Shown piece by piece: positions 26,177 to 34,898 of a stretch of DNA of 63,419 bases. Position numbers and translations under genes: made by a program. Each line of letters begins with the position of its first letter. Within the stretch, counting starts at the first letter, position 1. The notes under the pieces are model-generated. The model saw only the letters and a program-made list of their open reading frames with translations. It was not told the DNA's origin and made no database searches. This DNA is from a bacterium (GTDB taxonomy: Bacteria > Verrucomicrobiota > Kiritimatiellia > CAIKKV01 > CAITUY01), in the NCBI GenBank assembly GCA_037143175.1, contig JBAWZF010000013.1, positions 1-63,419 of the forward strand. The letters run 5' to 3'.

Positions 26177-26884
26177 TTACTTCCGTGCCTGTTTGGCCTT
26201 GATGAGCGCAAAAAAACGATCTTCATACTCCGAAAAAAGCCCATGCTTTTGCAACTTAGTTCCAAGCGCATTGATGCGGGCCGGTTGGCGGTTTGCCAGT
26301 TGGAAATCAGTTTCAATCTCAAAGCGGATGCCGGCATTGGGGCTAAACATCCGATGGCTTTCCATCTCCTTGACATTGGCCTGGAATGAATTGTTGCTCA
26401 CCTCAAACATCATTTTCAGGAGCGATACCTCCCACGGTGAGTCAACCCCTGCTACCACGGCGGAGAGGGGTTCGTCTTTTTGACGTACAGCGGTAGCGAC
26501 ACGATCCAGGACCGCATCAAAAGTATCCGTGATGATTTCGTCGTTGATTTCCTCTTTCCGGATCAAAAAGCCGTATTGCAACATCCGGAACTCTTGTGAA
26601 TGCTCTCTGATCCAATCCAGATAACGCTCCGCCTCGGAACCAAAACCTTCGAGCATGTTCCCGGTAATGGAGGTTGGGGTGATGATCTGAGGCCGTTGGG
26701 CCACGATACGCCCCTCTCTGACTCTGATTTTATCGACGAAGTCCATCACTTCACTAACCAGATGGTAGTGAATTATGGTAGCACCAAACGTTTCTAAACG
26801 CTGAACTGGAGCCACGACAACACGGGTGTTGTTGATGGCATACCAGAAATCAAATTGACTGGGTGTATTCATAAAGCGGGTCAT
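26177..26884 (-). CDS. conserved protein of unknown function upstream of leuC
   Basis: I recognise no named family, though I have the impression of similar proteins in PVC bacteria. The 235-residue product has no signal peptide or membrane segment. It begins MTRFMNTPSQFDFWYAINNT, then VVVAPVQRLETFGATIIHYH, and ends in a basic helix (FFALIKAKQARK). The body is rich in charged residues (VREGRIVAQRPQIITPTSIT, then helices) and looks like a cytoplasmic alpha/beta protein. I chose ATG 26884, with ATG 26872 as alternative; a longer frame to 27172 runs into the insertion remnant and is not real. It lies 17 bases ahead of leuC, so a link with that enzyme is possible. Confidence 0.7.
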   Translation of the reverse strand: MTRFMNTPSQFDFWYAINNTRVVVAPVQRLETFGATIIHYHLVSEVMDFVDKIRVREGRIVAQRPQIITPTSITGNMLEGFGSEAERYLDWIREHSQEFRMLQYGFLIRKEEINDEIITDTFDAVLDRVATAVRQKDEPLSAVVAGVDSPWEVSLLKMMFEVSNNSFQANVKEMESHRMFSPNAGIRFEIETDFQLANRQPARINALGTKLQKHGLFSEYEDRFFALIKAKQARK

Positions 26885-27024
26885 TATATCAGATTGATGA
26901 CGGATGGCAAGATTAGCGGGAATCAGGCAACAACTCCACATTAACTCAACTTCGCTCCATTTTGGACAAGAGGATCCATGAAGCTCTGAGCGGCGGATGA
27001 TAAGGACGAGCCGAAACGCCCTGC

Positions 27025-27422
27025 CTACGTAAATGCGGGTTTGGCTATGGCTTGTCCGGGCTGGAGCACACATGCCGCAACAATTTCTCCATCCGCGAAT
27101 CGGAGCTGAAAAGCTGGCAGAGTGGTAGCCGGGGGCGGGCAGATCATCAGAGCTGCGGCGAGCAAATCGCACAAGGACGTGTCAGTAAGTTTACGGCAGG
27201 CATCACCCGCCTGAGCCATCCTTTGCAGAGAACCTGCCAAAGGAAATGGGCAAGTTGCATGAGCAAGTGATAGTTGGCGGCCGTGTAGAGACAGTTCCCG
27301 GAATCGCGCTGGTCGGGAAGGCTGTCGAACATCGCATTCAGAAACGGAAACCGCTGATTAACCAAGGAAATCAGTTTTGCAGGGAGGGTTTGATAGTCCG
27401 GCGCGGGTGCGGGGAGACGCAT
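27025..27422 (-). pseudogene. transposase C-terminal fragment, frameshifted
   Basis: Two overlapping minus-strand frames together look like the end of an IS transposase. The first (27147-27422) contains NYHLLMQLAHFLWQVLCKGW, typical of the helix before the end of DDE transposases. The second (27025-27240) continues with LCDLLAAALMI and PAFQLRFADGE, the usual last strand. A frameshift between them, and the loss of the DDE catalytic part, make this a pseudogene. The assignment rests on motif memory and is moderate. Confidence 0.5.
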
Positions 27423-27657
27423 TTTTTCTTCTTAGCTCTTCCCGTGCCAGGTTCGATAGAGCCTGAAGCATTTCCTTGGCTTGCATCCAGTTGGCTGTCC
27501 ATTGGCGAACCTTCTCCACCCGCTCTGCGGGCACGTAGAGAGTTCGTGTCTTGCCGGAAGGGCGGTCAGTCAGCTGCCAGCGAATACTCTCGCCACGCCG
27601 AACCTGACATAAGCTTTCCTCGACTAGAGGCCCGAGGCTGGCAAGAGTGCGCAGCAA
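27358..27657 (-). CDS. DUF6788-like accessory protein of the insertion remnant
   Basis: The 99-residue frame has the pattern that I associate with DUF6788: GESIRWQLTDRPSGKTRTLY, then VPAERVEKVRQWTANWMQAK and a Leu-rich helix ending EELRRKN. Such short proteins often precede an IS transposase and may help DNA binding, but their function is not established. The region before residue 15 is poorly conserved. The frame overlaps the start of the transposase fragment. It may be intact but is stranded in a dead element. Confidence 0.5.
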   Translation of the reverse strand: MLRTLASLGPLVEESLCQVRRGESIRWQLTDRPSGKTRTLYVPAERVEKVRQWTANWMQAKEMLQALSNLAREELRRKNASPRTRAGLSNPPCKTDFLG

Positions 27658-27702
27658 TATTCAGTGCGAAGAATTGATAATGTGGAGTTGTTGTGTCTAA
27701 AA

Positions 27703-29541
27703 TTACTCGACGGTTACACTTTTGGCCAGATTACGAGGCTGATCAATGGGGCAGTTCCGTATTCTTGCCATGTGGTACGCGAATAACTGGAGGGCCACAA
27801 CCGTAACAATGGGTGCGGTCAGGTGTGAACATTTCGGGACATGAATGATGGCGTCGACAGGGGCGGAATCGGAGCTGCCATCTGTGACAATTCCAATGAC
27901 CGGTGCGTGGCGTGCCCGGCATTCCTGAACATTGCTGCTCATCTTCTCCCTGCCGGCAATATCGTTCAACATGGCTATTACGGGAACTGACTCGTCGAGC
28001 AGCGCGATAGGGCCATGCTTGAGTTCGGCGGCATGATATCCCTCGGCGTGGATGTAGCTGATTTCCTTGAGCTTCAGGGCGCCTTCCATGGCGACAGGAT
28101 AAAGACAGCCGCGTCCCAGAAAGAAGAAATCCTTAACCTGGGCATAGCTTTCAGCCGCAGCGATTATTTCATTGTTTCTTGTCAGAACATCCTTGATCAA
28201 TTCAGGGATCTGGTGGATTTCCTCACAGATTTCCAAGCCCTGTTGGCGCGACAGTCGGCGACAACGCCCGATCTTAAGTGCCAACATCAGCAGCACCGTC
28301 AACTGGCAGGTGAACGCCTTGGTGGAGGCGACGCTGATTTCCGGCCCGGCATGCAGGTAGACGCCCCGTCCGGTCTCGCGGGCAATGGTGGAGCCCACCA
28401 CGTTACAGAGGCCCACAACCAGTGCTCCTTTTTGTTTTGCTTCGCGCACCGCTGCCAGTGTATCGGCGGTCTCTCCGGACTGGCTGATGGCGATGACCAG
28501 GTCATGCGGGCGGATGATGGGATTGCGGTAGCGGTATTCGGCGGCTTGTTCGACGTCAGTGGGGAGATCCGCTAATTCTTCAAAGTAATATTTGCCGACC
28601 ATTCCCGCGTTCAGCGAGGTTCCGCAGCCTAAAATCACCACCCGTTCAATACTTGAGAGTTCCCGTGGCGTGAGCGCCAGGCCCGATAAAATGGCCGTCG
28701 CCATCGAATCATCCAGACGACCGCGAATTGTGTTTCTGATGGAGTCCGGTTGCTCATTGATTTCCTTGAGCATGAAATGCTCGTAGCCGCTCTTCTCCGC
28801 GGTGCCTGCATCCCAATCAATTTTCGCGATTTCGCGTGAGACCGGCACATTATTTATGTTCCGGATTTCAGCACCCGAGGCCCGGATGATGGCTACATCA
28901 TTGTCGTCAAGGTAGATGACCTGGCGCGTATAGGCGATGATGGCGGCGACATCGCTGGCGACAATGGTCTCGCCATCACCCACCCCGATGACGAGGGGAC
29001 TGCCTTTGCGGGCCACTACAATCTGGTCGGGGGTGTCTGATGAAACCACGGCAATTCCGTAGGTGCCTTCAACATGCTTAAGCGCTGCGCATACGGCTTC
29101 AAATAGATTTCCCTGGTATAATTCGCCGATCAGGTGAATCAGCACTTCGGTATCGGTTTGCGATTTAAAGGTATGCCCCTTGGCCGCCAACTGATTACGC
29201 AGGGCAAGATAATTTTCGATAATGCCATTGTGAACCAGGGCCAGACGGCCGGTTTGGTCGGTATGAGGATGGGCATTTTCTGCCGTCGGGCTGCCATGGG
29301 TGGCCCAACGGGTGTGGGCAATGCCGGTGTGTGCCGATTTGAGGAACGTTTCATCCCACTGGGCATGAACTGCCTTTTCGACATTCACGACTTTACCTTT
29401 GTCTTTGCGGACGTGGAGCGTATGGTCTGCAATCAACGCGATGCCCGCCGAATCGTAGCCGCGATATTCAAGTCGTTTCAGACCATTGATCAAAACATCG
29501 ATTGCGCCCTTATTACCAACATAGCCAACAATTCCGCACAT
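27703..29541 (-). CDS. glmS: glucosamine-fructose-6-phosphate aminotransferase
   Basis: GlmS makes glucosamine 6-phosphate from fructose 6-phosphate and glutamine, the first step to UDP-GlcNAc for peptidoglycan and lipopolysaccharide. The N-terminal class II glutaminase begins MCGIVGYVG with catalytic Cys2 (Cys1 after Met removal), followed by RWATHGSPTAENAHPH. Two SIS domains bind sugar phosphate (VILGCGTSLNAGM, and FLGRGCLYPVAMEGALKLKE), and the end PRNLAKSVTVE is diagnostic. The 612-residue length is normal. It is the last gene of the glmM - GlmU-like - glmS operon. The upstream gap is too short for a glmS ribozyme. Confidence 0.98.
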   Translation of the reverse strand: MCGIVGYVGNKGAIDVLINGLKRLEYRGYDSAGIALIADHTLHVRKDKGKVVNVEKAVHAQWDETFLKSAHTGIAHTRWATHGSPTAENAHPHTDQTGRLALVHNGIIENYLALRNQLAAKGHTFKSQTDTEVLIHLIGELYQGNLFEAVCAALKHVEGTYGIAVVSSDTPDQIVVARKGSPLVIGVGDGETIVASDVAAIIAYTRQVIYLDDNDVAIIRASGAEIRNINNVPVSREIAKIDWDAGTAEKSGYEHFMLKEINEQPDSIRNTIRGRLDDSMATAILSGLALTPRELSSIERVVILGCGTSLNAGMVGKYYFEELADLPTDVEQAAEYRYRNPIIRPHDLVIAISQSGETADTLAAVREAKQKGALVVGLCNVVGSTIARETGRGVYLHAGPEISVASTKAFTCQLTVLLMLALKIGRCRRLSRQQGLEICEEIHQIPELIKDVLTRNNEIIAAAESYAQVKDFFFLGRGCLYPVAMEGALKLKEISYIHAEGYHAAELKHGPIALLDESVPVIAMLNDIAGREKMSSNVQECRARHAPVIGIVTDGSSDSAPVDAIIHVPKCSHLTAPIVTVVALQLFAYHMARIRNCPIDQPRNLAKSVTVE

Positions 29542-29576
29542 GAATACCTCGTAACGTGTTACTGACGTTATTATGT

Positions 29577-30536
29577 TTATTTTACGACATCTTTACTGAC
29601 GACGGCACCAGGTAAAGTGCAAATATCCGGCCACAATTTCCGGCCCGGGTAAATGCTGGTGTGAATACCGGTGTGGACTCGATCGCCCATGACGCAACCG
29701 AATTTTCTCCGCTTGGTATCCACCAGGCGGCCCTCAATGATGGACTTATGGGTGAGCCCATCATGCCTGAAATTGGAGGTGATCGTGCCGGCCCCGAAAT
29801 TCACTGCTTCGGCGATGATGGAATCCCCGCAATAACTCAGGTGACCCATGCTGGACCGATCCATGATGATGGAGTTTTTTACTTCCACCGCTTGTCCGAC
29901 GTGGCAGTTGTCCCCGATGCTTGTGTTCCCCCGGATATAACAATTCGGGCCGATCTTGCAATTTTTACCAATGATCACTGTGCCCTCAATATAAACACCC
30001 GGCAGGAGCCGCGACCCTTCGCCCAGCAGAAGCGTCCCGTCATTATGCACGCCAGGAGAGACCCGTGCGCCATTGTTCAGCGTGAGAGCGGTTGTGATGG
30101 GGCCGGAAGGGACCGCTTCGCCGCTGAGGCGATACTCTGCGATATGGCTCAGAACCAGTTCATTGATTCGCAGGATATCCCACGGGTAGGCGATCAAAAA
30201 TGTGTTTTCATCAGTGGGAATGGAGGGCGCTTTCAAAACCGCGTTGGCCGATTCGCCTGTCCAAGCGAGGATAATGCCTCGAGTATTGCGAACCGCCACC
30301 GTGCCTTCGGCTTCCAGGAGTGCGGCGAGGAGATCGCGGGAGAGCCACACATCTCCCCGTATGAAGAGCGTGCGATCATCCGAGTCGTTCATGCTGCCGT
30401 AACCGGCATCCCTAAGGGTTTCCTGCTGAAGTTCCCCCAAGGGGCGGTTACCCACGCGGCAGGCTGCCAAGGTGCGGGTCGAGGTCAGTGGGTAACAGGT
30501 TTCAGGACTTTCGGCATCTAGGAGAATAGCTCTCAT
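29577..30536 (-). CDS. GlmU-like sugar nucleotidyltransferase/acetyltransferase
   Basis: This protein probably takes the GlmU role in UDP-GlcNAc synthesis, or acts on related sugars. The N-terminal 100 residues (MRAILLDAESPETCYPLTST) look like the reduced NTP_transf_4 domain rather than a classical GlmU pyrophosphorylase, because no LAAGxGTRM loop is visible. From about residue 150 the protein has left-handed beta-helix hexapeptide repeats (IEGTVIIGKNCKIGPNCYIR, GNTSIGDNCHVGQAVEVKNS), as in acetyltransferases and GlmU C-termini. It overlaps glmM by four bases and precedes glmS by 35. Whether it has uridylyltransferase activity is uncertain. Confidence 0.85.
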   Translation of the reverse strand: MRAILLDAESPETCYPLTSTRTLAACRVGNRPLGELQQETLRDAGYGSMNDSDDRTLFIRGDVWLSRDLLAALLEAEGTVAVRNTRGIILAWTGESANAVLKAPSIPTDENTFLIAYPWDILRINELVLSHIAEYRLSGEAVPSGPITTALTLNNGARVSPGVHNDGTLLLGEGSRLLPGVYIEGTVIIGKNCKIGPNCYIRGNTSIGDNCHVGQAVEVKNSIIMDRSSMGHLSYCGDSIIAEAVNFGAGTITSNFRHDGLTHKSIIEGRLVDTKRRKFGCVMGDRVHTGIHTSIYPGRKLWPDICTLPGAVVSKDVVK

Positions 30537-31885
30537 GTGACCAGTTCCTTTCGCACGACTGCGCTCAGCACTTCAATCCAGCGCGAGACCTGATCGGCCT
30601 GGCGCGCTTCAATCAAAATACGAAGTTTGGGTTCCGTGCCGGAATAACGCACGATCAGTCGACCATCCACTCCCAGATCGCTGGTGCAGGCCTCCATGGC
30701 TTCGACCAAATCCGGGATCGCTTCAATCGGTTTGCGCTGCTTGACCTTGATGCTCACCAGTTGCTGGGGGTATTCCTGCATGCATTCTGCCAATTGGGCG
30801 AGGGTGGCTCCCTGACGCCGCATCAGACGGAGTATCTGGAGCGCGGTAATAATGCCGTCACCGGTGGTGGCATAATCCATCAGAATGACATGCCCGCTTT
30901 TCTCGCCGCCGACATTGGCACCTGTTATCCGCATGCGGTCGATGACGAGTCGGTCCCCCACGTCGGTGATGTCCAACTGAATGCCTGCATTTTTCATGGC
31001 CTCATGCAGGCCCATGTTACTCATGGTGGTGGTAACCAGTGTATTGTTTTTCAGCACCCCGCGAGCTTTGAAATCGAGGGCGCACATGGCCAGAATCCGG
31101 TCGCCATCCACGACAGTTCCCTGAGCATCGCAGAAAATCACACGGTCTGCATCCCCGTCAAAGGCGATGCCGATATCTGATTGGGTGCTGAGAACGGTTT
31201 TGGCAACGACTTCGGGGTGTGTGGCACCGCAAAGGTTGTTAATATTGTAGCCATCCGGCTCCACAAAGGTTTTGGTCACTTTGGCGCCCAGTTCCTTCAG
31301 GATCAATGGGGCAATGTGATAAGCGGCCCCGTTGGCGCAATCGACAACGATTTTAAGGCCCTCGAAATTTTCACTTTTGATCGTGCTTTTGGCAAACTCG
31401 ATGTAACGCCCGCGTGCATCTTCAATGCGGTACGCCTTGCCCATCTGGTCACTGCGGATATGTTCACAACTCAATTCACCGGAGGCAATGTGATTGGTGA
31501 TGTCGGCCTCAATGGTGTCGGATATCTTAAAGCCGTCGTTGCCGAATATTTTGATCCCATTGTCGTCAAATGGGTTGTGTGAAGCCGTGAGCATGATGCC
31601 GACGTCTGCAGCCATTGAACGGGTGAGGTGGGCGACGGCTGGGGTGGGGACTGGGCCCACGAGCATGACGTCCACGCCCATGGCCACCAGGCCGCTGGTG
31701 AGGGCGGTTTCGAGCATGTAGCCGGAAAGTCGGGTGTCTTTGCCAATGACAGCCTTGCAGGAGCCATGACCGGAGGCGCCCAGAGTATGACCGAGGGCCT
31801 TGCCGATTTGCATCGCAACTTCTGGAGTCACTGGGTAGCGGTTAGCCTGGCCGCGGATGCCATCAGTTCCAAATAAACGTTCCAT
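30533..31885 (-). CDS. glmM: phosphoglucosamine mutase
   Basis: GlmM turns glucosamine 6-phosphate into glucosamine 1-phosphate. The protein starts MERLFGTDGIRGQANRYPVT, the family N-terminus. The phosphoserine loop TASHNPFDDNGIK (Ser near residue 102) and metal-binding DGDADR (in GIAFDGDADRVIF) are present, and the C-terminal phosphate-binding loop is RYSGTEPKLRILIE. The 450-residue length is normal. Its ATGA overlap with the GlmU-like gene shows translational coupling. It lies 68 bases downstream of the P-type ATPase gene. Confidence 0.98.
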   Translation of the reverse strand: MERLFGTDGIRGQANRYPVTPEVAMQIGKALGHTLGASGHGSCKAVIGKDTRLSGYMLETALTSGLVAMGVDVMLVGPVPTPAVAHLTRSMAADVGIMLTASHNPFDDNGIKIFGNDGFKISDTIEADITNHIASGELSCEHIRSDQMGKAYRIEDARGRYIEFAKSTIKSENFEGLKIVVDCANGAAYHIAPLILKELGAKVTKTFVEPDGYNINNLCGATHPEVVAKTVLSTQSDIGIAFDGDADRVIFCDAQGTVVDGDRILAMCALDFKARGVLKNNTLVTTTMSNMGLHEAMKNAGIQLDITDVGDRLVIDRMRITGANVGGEKSGHVILMDYATTGDGIITALQILRLMRRQGATLAQLAECMQEYPQQLVSIKVKQRKPIEAIPDLVEAMEACTSDLGVDGRLIVRYSGTEPKLRILIEARQADQVSRWIEVLSAVVRKELVT

Positions 31886-31953
31886 TGTAAACCCTTTTTC
31901 CGTTATTCCGATTCAACCGGAGCTCAAGTAAATGCTGCTCGAAAATACACCGT

Positions 31954-34743
31954 CTATCGATTTCTTGCAAGCCGGTTAAGAATCCATTTCTCCAGGCTGA
32001 TAATGGGCAGGATCACAGCGGCAACGAGGGTGGCAAGAATCCAAGCCCTGAGATCCAGGCTGGTGCTATGGAACAGGGTATTCATGAAGGGGAGATAGGT
32101 GAAGGCGACCTGCAATAAAAGCAGCCCCCCGATTCCAATCCAGATGGTGGGATTGCTGAACCAGCCCATGCTAGAGAGACTATCCCTCATGCTGCGGCAA
32201 TGGAGCAGATAAAAAATCTGAAACAGAGTGATGGTGGTGACGGCCATGGTCTGGGCTTCTGCCAATGCCTGTGTGTGAAGTGTGGCATCAATTACCCCAT
32301 CAAGCCCTCCAACGCGTCGCATATAATCCCAAAGAAAGAGGCCGCAGGTTCCGGACGCCATCACAATTGCAACGATGGCTGTTCTCATGATGATGAAGGT
32401 GGAGAATACCGGGGTGTCTTTCGGGCGGGGTTTGCGACGCATGGCAGAGGGCTCCAGAACTTCAAAGGCGATCGGGGCGGAGAGCGCAATGCTGGCAACC
32501 AGGTTAATCCACAGAATTTGACTGGGTGCCATGGGAAGGAGTAATTCGGTTCCCAGTTGCGCCACCATGACCGCCGGAAAAAAGAACATCGCGCTGGCCA
32601 AGGTCAGTGCGAGACTTAGATTGGTGGGCAGAATGAATGCAAGCGCTTTGATCAGGTTGTCATAAACCCGCCGCCCTTCTTCCACCGCAGCGGCAATTGA
32701 GGCAAAATTATCATCGGCCAGTACCACCTTGGAGGCATCTTTGGCGACCGCAGTTCCCGTGATGCCCATGGCGATGCCGATATCGGAACGCTTCAGAGCG
32801 GGGGCGTCATTCACGCCGTCACCGGTCATGGCCACCACGTTGCCGTCGGCTTGTAAGGCCTGGACCAGTTTGATTTTATGCTCGGGAGCCACGCGTGCAA
32901 AGACATGGCAGCGTCGGGCGGTGGCTATTAGTTCCTCATCCGACAGGGCGTCAAGATCCACACCACGCATCGCCTGATCACCGGGCTTCAAGATTCCCAG
33001 TTCACGACCGATAGCGGTGGCGGTGATATGATGGTCGCCGGTGATCATTTTGACAGTAATTCCCGCCCGGTGGCAGACAGCAATGGCGTTGATGGCTTCC
33101 TGGCGGGGTGGATCAATCATGCCCATCAGTCCTAGGAGGGAAAAGCCTGATTCGGCCCATTCCGGGGTCAGTTGGGTCATACCCGGGGAAGGGGATCGTC
33201 TGGCAAAGGCCAGCACCCGCATGCCTTGTTCGGCCAGCGCTTGATTTGCGGCCTTGATTTCTTGGGTTTCGGCGGCGGAGAGTCCACAGCGTTCAACCAC
33301 CATTTCCGGTGCCCCTTTGAGGTAGACGGCGTCAATGCCGTTACCCCGGTTGAGTGTGGCCATGTACTTGGTGTCGGACTCAAAGGGGAGGACATCCAGT
33401 CGGGGATGGTGCTGGCGCAGATCATTGGCCAGCAAGTCCAGTTTTTGTCCTGCCACGACCAGAGCCGCTTCGGTGGGATCTCCGGTGATGGTCCATTGTT
33501 CATCTTCCTGCCGCAAGTCGGAATCGTTACATAATACGCCGGATAGTAGGAGTTCGCGCAAGGTGGCGGGTAGTTCAGTGATAGTTTGGCCATTACACTC
33601 CAACGAACCGTTTGGGATATAGCCGATTCCCGAGAGGCGATATTCCTTCCTTTCGCACCACAGGGCCTGAACCGTCATTTCGTTTCGGGTCAGTGTGCCG
33701 GTTTTGTCAGAACAGATGACACTCGTGGAACCGAGGGTTTCCACGGCAGGCAAATGCCGGACAACGGCTTGTCGGGCTGCCATGCGGCGTACCCCGATCG
33801 CCAGGGCAATGGTAATGATGGCGGGCAGGCCTTCCGGGATCGCGGCGACCGCAAGGGTGATGGCCGTCAGCAGGGCTTCATCGAACTTTGCATGTTTCAC
33901 GAACACGCCATAGCCAAGTATGATCAGGGATAGGCCCACTACGGCGATGGTGATCCATTTGGTGACTTGGGCCAGTTGTCTGGTTAACGGGGTTTCCAAC
34001 TGAGTCGTTTGGTTGAGCAAGGCGTTGATACGGCCAAGTTCGGTTTGATTCCCTGTGGCCACCACCACACCGGTGGCGGTACCTTGAGTGACCACGGTGC
34101 CGCCGTAGGTCATGCAAAAACGATCTCCCAAGACGGACGCTTTTGTGACAGGGTTCTGATTTTTGAGGGTGGGTACGGATTCGCCGGTAAGGGCCGACTC
34201 GTCGACGCGCAGGTTTTTGACCTGCAAGAGGCGCATATCGGCGGGAACACGGTCACCTCCCGTCAGTTGAACTACATCGCCCGGCACCAGGCCAGAGGCC
34301 GGCAAGGTATTCAGTCTTTCATCACGCCACACCGTGGTATTTTCCGGGACCATGGCCGAGAGGGCGGCGATGGCTTTTCCTGCGCGATATTCCTGAATAA
34401 AACCAATGATCGCGTTAATGACAACCGCGCCAAAGACGACCCCGGAATCGGTATATTTTCGCAGCAACACAGCGATGATGCCGGCGCCGATCAGCAGCCA
34501 GGAAATGGGATTATTGATCTGGCGCCAGATCAGCGTCAGTGGGCCATCCACTTTGGCTTGAGCCAGCACGTTGGGTCCATATTGCTCAAGGCGTTTTGCG
34601 GCATCGGATGCGCTTAACCCTTGTGACTTACTGGTCAGTGCGTTTAAAGAGTCCTCTCCGCTTTGGGCATGCCAGTCAGGCGGAAGAGCTGTGGATGGCA
34701 GATTTTGACTGGGGATCAATGGTGCTAACGTGACTTGTTTCAT
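31954..34743 (-). CDS. P-type cation-transporting ATPase (P2 / calcium-pump type)
   Basis: This inner-membrane pump moves cations using ATP. Domains in order: N-terminal cytoplasmic part, two membrane helices (about 78-115), actuator domain with TGES at 187-190, helices around 260-320 with PEGLPA at 303-308, phosphorylation site DKTGTLT with Asp346, the nucleotide-binding domain, MTGDGVNDAPALK, and six C-terminal helices. The PEGLPA and overall layout fit the P2A/P2B group that moves Ca2+, Mn2+ or, in some bacteria, Na+. Which ion it moves cannot be fixed from sequence. It starts divergently from the ice-binding-like gene and lies upstream of glmM. Confidence 0.93.
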   Translation of the reverse strand: MKQVTLAPLIPSQNLPSTALPPDWHAQSGEDSLNALTSKSQGLSASDAAKRLEQYGPNVLAQAKVDGPLTLIWRQINNPISWLLIGAGIIAVLLRKYTDSGVVFGAVVINAIIGFIQEYRAGKAIAALSAMVPENTTVWRDERLNTLPASGLVPGDVVQLTGGDRVPADMRLLQVKNLRVDESALTGESVPTLKNQNPVTKASVLGDRFCMTYGGTVVTQGTATGVVVATGNQTELGRINALLNQTTQLETPLTRQLAQVTKWITIAVVGLSLIILGYGVFVKHAKFDEALLTAITLAVAAIPEGLPAIITIALAIGVRRMAARQAVVRHLPAVETLGSTSVICSDKTGTLTRNEMTVQALWCERKEYRLSGIGYIPNGSLECNGQTITELPATLRELLLSGVLCNDSDLRQEDEQWTITGDPTEAALVVAGQKLDLLANDLRQHHPRLDVLPFESDTKYMATLNRGNGIDAVYLKGAPEMVVERCGLSAAETQEIKAANQALAEQGMRVLAFARRSPSPGMTQLTPEWAESGFSLLGLMGMIDPPRQEAINAIAVCHRAGITVKMITGDHHITATAIGRELGILKPGDQAMRGVDLDALSDEELIATARRCHVFARVAPEHKIKLVQALQADGNVVAMTGDGVNDAPALKRSDIGIAMGITGTAVAKDASKVVLADDNFASIAAAVEEGRRVYDNLIKALAFILPTNLSLALTLASAMFFFPAVMVAQLGTELLLPMAPSQILWINLVASIALSAPIAFEVLEPSAMRRKPRPKDTPVFSTFIIMRTAIVAIVMASGTCGLFLWDYMRRVGGLDGVIDATLHTQALAEAQTMAVTTITLFQIFYLLHCRSMRDSLSSMGWFSNPTIWIGIGGLLLLQVAFTYLPFMNTLFHSTSLDLRAWILATLVAAVILPIISLEKWILNRLARNR

Positions 34744-34898
34744 CGGGTCAATCTATCCTGTGATCAAAGGGACGAAAAGTCTTTTCTTAATCGAGTGACA
34801 GAGTAGGGTTAGACCCCATCGATTTGTGTGCTCTGGGTAACTACAATAATCGCATTAAATCATCGTATACATACGTCTTACAGGCATTTGGAGTGAAG

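Larger units (their letters stand above)
26928..27693 (-). mobile_element. insertion-element remnant with 15-base inverted ends
   Basis: Perfect 15-base inverted repeats CAACAACTCCACATT bound the element at 26928-26942 and 27679-27693. It sits nine bases after glmS and about 44 bases ahead of the next gene. Inside, on the minus strand, a frame at 27358-27657 resembles DUF6788-type proteins that accompany transposases, and two broken frames (27147-27422, 27025-27240) resemble the C-terminal end of a DDE transposase. No full transposase remains, so the element has a large internal deletion and is immobile by itself. No target-site duplication is visible in the flanks. Confidence 0.7.

Noticed and set aside
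26885-27172. N-terminal extension of the gene upstream of leuC
   Set aside because: The open frame continues into the insertion remnant and reads as unstructured, Cys/Arg/Ser-rich sequence; the real start is at 26884 or 26872.
27246-27677. 143-residue plus-strand frame inside the insertion remnant
   Set aside because: It is antisense to the DUF6788-like and transposase-like frames and has no recognisable motif.
26920-27702. Target-site duplication around the insertion remnant
   Set aside because: The flanks (AATCAGG on the left and TGTCTAA on the right) share no direct repeat, so none is claimed.
29542-29576. glmS ribozyme
   Set aside because: Only 35 bases separate glmS from the GlmU-like gene, too short for the ribozyme; no core motif is seen.
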